Assembly: GCF_002288925.2 (NCBI RefSeq)
Contig: NW_022098076.1
Location: 76,278,009-76,342,008 of the forward strand
Source: Delphinapterus leucas
Taxonomy: Eukaryota > Chordata > Mammalia > Artiodactyla > Monodontidae
DNA: 64,000 bases
Direction: 5' to 3'
In this document: piece after piece, positions 61,582 through 64,000 of the stretch
How positions within the stretch are numbered: the stretch's first letter is position 1
How the letters are laid out: every line of letters starts with the position of its first letter
The notes under the pieces: model-generated
What the model was told of the DNA's origin: nothing
What the model saw: only the letters and a program-made list of their open reading frames with translations
The model's database searches: none
Program-made: the position numbers and the translations under genes

Positions 61582-61718
61582 AGCATTTATTTATTTATTT
61601 ATTTATTGTCCTCGCTGGCTTGCGGGATCTCCTTCCCCAACACATACCTGGGATTGAACCCATGTGCCCTGCAGTGGAAGCGCGGAGTCTTAACCACTGG
61701 ACCACCAGGGAAGTCCCC
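61582..61718 (-). repeat. Short tRNA-derived SINE, inverted
   Basis: (ATTT)n then GTCCTCGCTGGCTTGCGGGA, and at the other end AACCACTGGACCACCAGGGA AGTCCC. It is the short type, as at 51508. Confidence 0.85.
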
Positions 61719-61897
61719 TGTATTGTTTTTTTTTAAAAAACAATGTTTATCGACATATCAATACTGTTTTATTTGTGTGTATTCTGGTTTTTTTTTTAAC
61801 TTTTTATTGTGAAGTTATTTCAGGCTTACAAAATACTTGCAAAAAAGTACAAGGAGGTCCCATACACCTGACACCTAGCTTCCCCAAATGTTCACTT

Positions 61898-62101
61898 TTT
61901 TTTTTTTTTTTTGCGGTACGCGGGCCTCTCACTGCTGTGGCCTCTCCGGTTGCGGAGCACAGGCTCCGGACGCGCAGGCTCAGCGGCCATGGCTCACGGG
62001 TCCAGCCGCTCCGCGGCATGGGGGATCCTCCCGGACCGGGGCACAAACCCGTGTCCCCTGCATCGGCATGCGGACTCTCAACCACTGCACCACCAAGGAA
62101 G
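61898..62101 (-). repeat. CHR-2-type SINE, full, inverted
   Basis: A T run then TTGCGGTACGCGGGCCTCTC, central CAGGCTCAGCGGCCATGGCT and the end CACCACCAAGGAAGCC. Flanked by CCCCAAATGTTCACTT at 61882-61897 and 62102-62117. Confidence 0.92.
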
Positions 62102-62128
62102 CCCCAAATGTTCACTTCTTACTTTTAA

Positions 62129-62407
62129 TGTATATTTATTTTTGGCTGTGTTGGGTCTTCGTTTCTGTGTGAGGGCTTTCTCTAGCTGTGGCAAGCGGGG
62201 GCCACTCTTCATCGCGGTGCAAGGGCCTCTCACTATCGCGGCCTCTCTTGTTGCGGAGCACAGGCTCCAGACGCGCAGGCTCAGTAGTTGTGGCTCACGG
62301 GCCCAGTTGCTCCGCGGCATGTGGGATCTTCCCGGACCAGGGCTCAAACCCGTGTCCCCTGCATTGGCAGGCAGATTCTCAACCACTGCGCCACCAGGGA
62401 AGCCCCA
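62129..62407 (-). repeat. CHR-type SINE, inverted, adjacent to the previous one
   Basis: TTTTTGGCTGTGTTGGGTCT to GCCACCAGGGAAGCCCC, with 16-base perfect flanks CACTTCTTACTTTTAA at 62113-62128 and 62408-62423. Confidence 0.92.
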
Positions 62408-62600
62408 CACTTCTTACTTTTAACTACAGTGTTAGTATCAAAACCAGGAAGTTAACATTGATACAATTCTAAGAATCCCTTTACAGTCTTTACTCAAATT
62501 TTGCCAGCTGTCCCCCAGCGTCCTTTTTCTGGTCCAGGATCCAATCCAGGATCATGCAATACATTGGGTTTTAACTATAAACACCATTTTAAAGCTGCAC

Positions 62601-63480
62601 AGAGGTTCACAGAACCTTAACTCTTCCCTTATTGCCGGACCTGTTGGCTGTTTACAGTCTCACCATTGTGTACATCTCAAATGATATATTTGGGGCAGAT
62701 CTTTTGGGCAGGTGGCTAAAAAGGAATTACTGAGTCAAAGGATACGAATATTTTTAAAGCCTTGATGCATATTGGTAATTGCTTTCTAGAAAACTGTACC
62801 AATTGATACCTCCAGAAGTAATGTATAAATACTCATCTTCCCATATTCTTAGAAGCCTTCAGAATTGTATTACTGTCTTTAATCTCTGCTATTTTGATAG
62901 ATGAAAATCTTGTCTCATTGTTTATCTTGCATTTTCTTGATTCTTTTGAGGTTTAACATTTTTTCATGTGTATATTAGCCATTTATCCCTTTATTAATTG
63001 GGGGTCTGTGTTTTCTCATTTATTTAAGGTCTTTATATATTAAGTAGATTAACTTTTTGACAAATTTGAGACAAGTATTTTCCACAAAATTTTTTTTGGG
63101 CTTTTTCTTTTGTTCATATTACCTCATAACATAAAGGTTACATTTTTTTTTAAGGAACCAGAAGAGTAATTCTTTCCCTTGTTAAGTCTTCAGTTGCTTT
63201 TTGCCTGAGTTAAAGAGTAACATATGCCTATTAAAGAAAATTAGAAAAACACTTCTATTGCTTTTAGCCCTAGAAAGTCTTCCACTGTCCAGAGATTGGA
63301 CATGCATTTAATTTTCTTCTAATTTGGTGTGTTTTAATTTTATGTCCTTAGCACTTTAATTCACCTGGAATTTATTTTGGTGTATTCTGTGAAGCATGGG
63401 TCTAAATTGCTCTTTTCCAAATAGCTAATCAGTTATTTAAGCACCTTGCTTTCAGCACATTAATAACTGATCTTTCTGCT
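62601..63480. repeat. Old L1-like remnants
   Basis: AT-rich phrases such as GGTCTTTATATATTAAGTAG, AATTCACCTGGAATTTATTT and GCATGGGTCTAAATTGCTCT are typical of antisense old L1 sequence. Internal borders are not resolved. Confidence 0.5.
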
Positions 63481-63489
63481 TCCCACTGT

Positions 63490-63960
63490 CAGGGTTAGCT
63501 ATTGTTGCAATAATGCCGCATAACAAGCAAATCCAAAACTGAGAGGCATACAACAACAAGCATGTACTTCTCATTCGTGCCCCTGTGGGCAGGCTAAGTT
63601 TCAGCTCATCTAGGCTGGGCTTTGCTGGGCTGGGCTGGCTTCCAAGCTGTGAGTGGGGTCAGGTCGCTTCCATGTGTCTTTCACTCTCCTTAAACCAGCA
63701 ACTAACTACCCGAGGGATGTTCTCATGGTGAAAGGCATGGCTACAGAGACCAAGTTCAACCATAATAGCACATTTAAGACCTCTGCTTGTATCATTCCAT
63801 TGGCCAAAGCAAGTCACAAGGTCAAGCCCAACATCAATGGTGCGGGAGAAATCTATTGCACCTCCATGGAGGTGGTGCATAGTCACATGGTGAAGGGTGT
63901 GCTTTCAGGAAGAGATGAAGAATTGAGAACCGAAATGCAATCTACCACACCCACGGAGAC
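63490..63960. repeat. Ancient interspersed repeat, family not named
   Basis: TTGCAATAATGCCGCATAAC, CTTTCACTCTCCTTAAACCA, ATTCCATTGGCCAAAGCAAG and TCACAAGGTCAAGCCCAACA resemble a common mammalian repeat. The 113-codon frame here (63653-63994) runs through it and is not a gene. Confidence 0.45.
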
Positions 63961-64000
63961 AGCCTTTCAGGAAACTAGTGTTCCTTTGTGTTAAGATAAA

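Larger units (their letters stand above)
61795..62600. repeat. Old L1ME-like fragment split by two SINEs
   Basis: Pieces 61795-61897, 62102-62128 and 62424-62600 read continuously once the SINEs are removed (GTACAAGGAGGTCCCATACA, TTCACTTCTTACTTTTAACT, AAACCAGGAAGTTAACATTG). The same family appears at 16270-16620. Confidence 0.65.
49031..64000. other. PNKD: Repeat-rich region, probably within the long PNKD intron
   Basis: No exon was recognised in 15 kb: in particular none encoding the PNKD metallo-beta-lactamase domain (THxHxDH) or the segment after residue 79. Content is repeat DNA: L1-like remnants (49040-49440, 61795-63480), LTR-like segments (50672-51160, 52390-53000), MER5A-like and hAT-like DNA transposons, MIRs, a 300-bp TG-rich tract and seven SINEs. 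That it is PNKD intron follows from human gene order, not from the sequence itself. Confidence 0.6.

Noticed and set aside
61775..62472. Several 90-170 codon frames in the SINE cluster
   Set aside because: All lie inside CHR-type SINEs, whose GC-rich text lacks stops. The same peptides recur at 2390, 5255, 9548 and 59902.
63653..63994. 113-codon frame at the window end
   Set aside because: It runs through an ancient repeat recognisable by phrases such as CATTGGCCAAAGCAAG.
49031..64000. Exons of the PNKD metallo-beta-lactamase domain
   Set aside because: Looked for the THKHWDH-type metal-binding segment and the residue-80 exon; neither was found in this part of the window.

Overview
This is a mammalian nuclear-genome window, most probably from a whale or dolphin. 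The lineage call rests on at least eleven copies of tRNA-derived SINEs of the CHR type: the full CHR-2 form (e.g. 856-1072 and, inverted, 61898-62105) and the longer inverted form that ends in a ..CCAGGGAAGTCC-like box. Species cannot be fixed from the sequence. The gene order ARPC2 - GPBAR1 - AAMP - PNKD - TMBIM1 matches the segment known from human 2q35.

Layout. (1) 1-15640: the 3' part of ARPC2 (+), six coding exons giving residues 90-300 of the Arp2/3 subunit p34; earlier exons lie outside the window. (2) 15640-20500: gene-poor intergenic DNA with old MIR/L2-like repeats, a (GT)n tract and one small SINE. (3) 20500-23755: GPBAR1 (+), a single-coding-exon bile acid receptor of 329 aa. (4) 24000-28960: AAMP (-), eleven coding exons, 434 aa, convergent with GPBAR1. 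(5) 28960-31835: the short PNKD isoform (MR-1S, +), three exons, 142 aa, head-to-head with AAMP across a CpG-rich bidirectional promoter of about 450 bp. (6) 32565-49030: TMBIM1 (-), eleven coding exons, 308 aa, with a 5' non-coding intron of about 8 kb leading to a CpG island at 48.4-49.03 kb. (7) 49030-64000: no gene exon found; old LINE, LTR-like and DNA-transposon remnants plus a dense SINE cluster. By analogy with human, this is part of the long PNKD intron, with TMBIM1 nested inside it on the other strand.

Exon boundaries were read from GT/AG sites and reading-frame continuity. In all four multi-exon genes the exon lengths sum exactly to an open frame: ARPC2 212 codons including the interrupted first codon, AAMP 435, PNKD-short 143 and TMBIM1 309, stops included. 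None of the five genes shows a frameshift or premature stop.

The most interesting signals are regulatory and structural rather than a new protein system: a perfect TISU element at the PNKD start codon; three ZNF143-like AACTAC..TCCC elements and two CCAAT boxes exactly 32 bp apart in the AAMP/PNKD promoter; a NAGNAG acceptor in AAMP; a long overlapping reading frame in GPBAR1; a 49-bp tandem duplication that doubles the candidate branch point before the last TMBIM1 exon; three same-strand CTCF-like motifs; and a pair of SINEs inserted side by side in an old L1 with intact target-site duplications.
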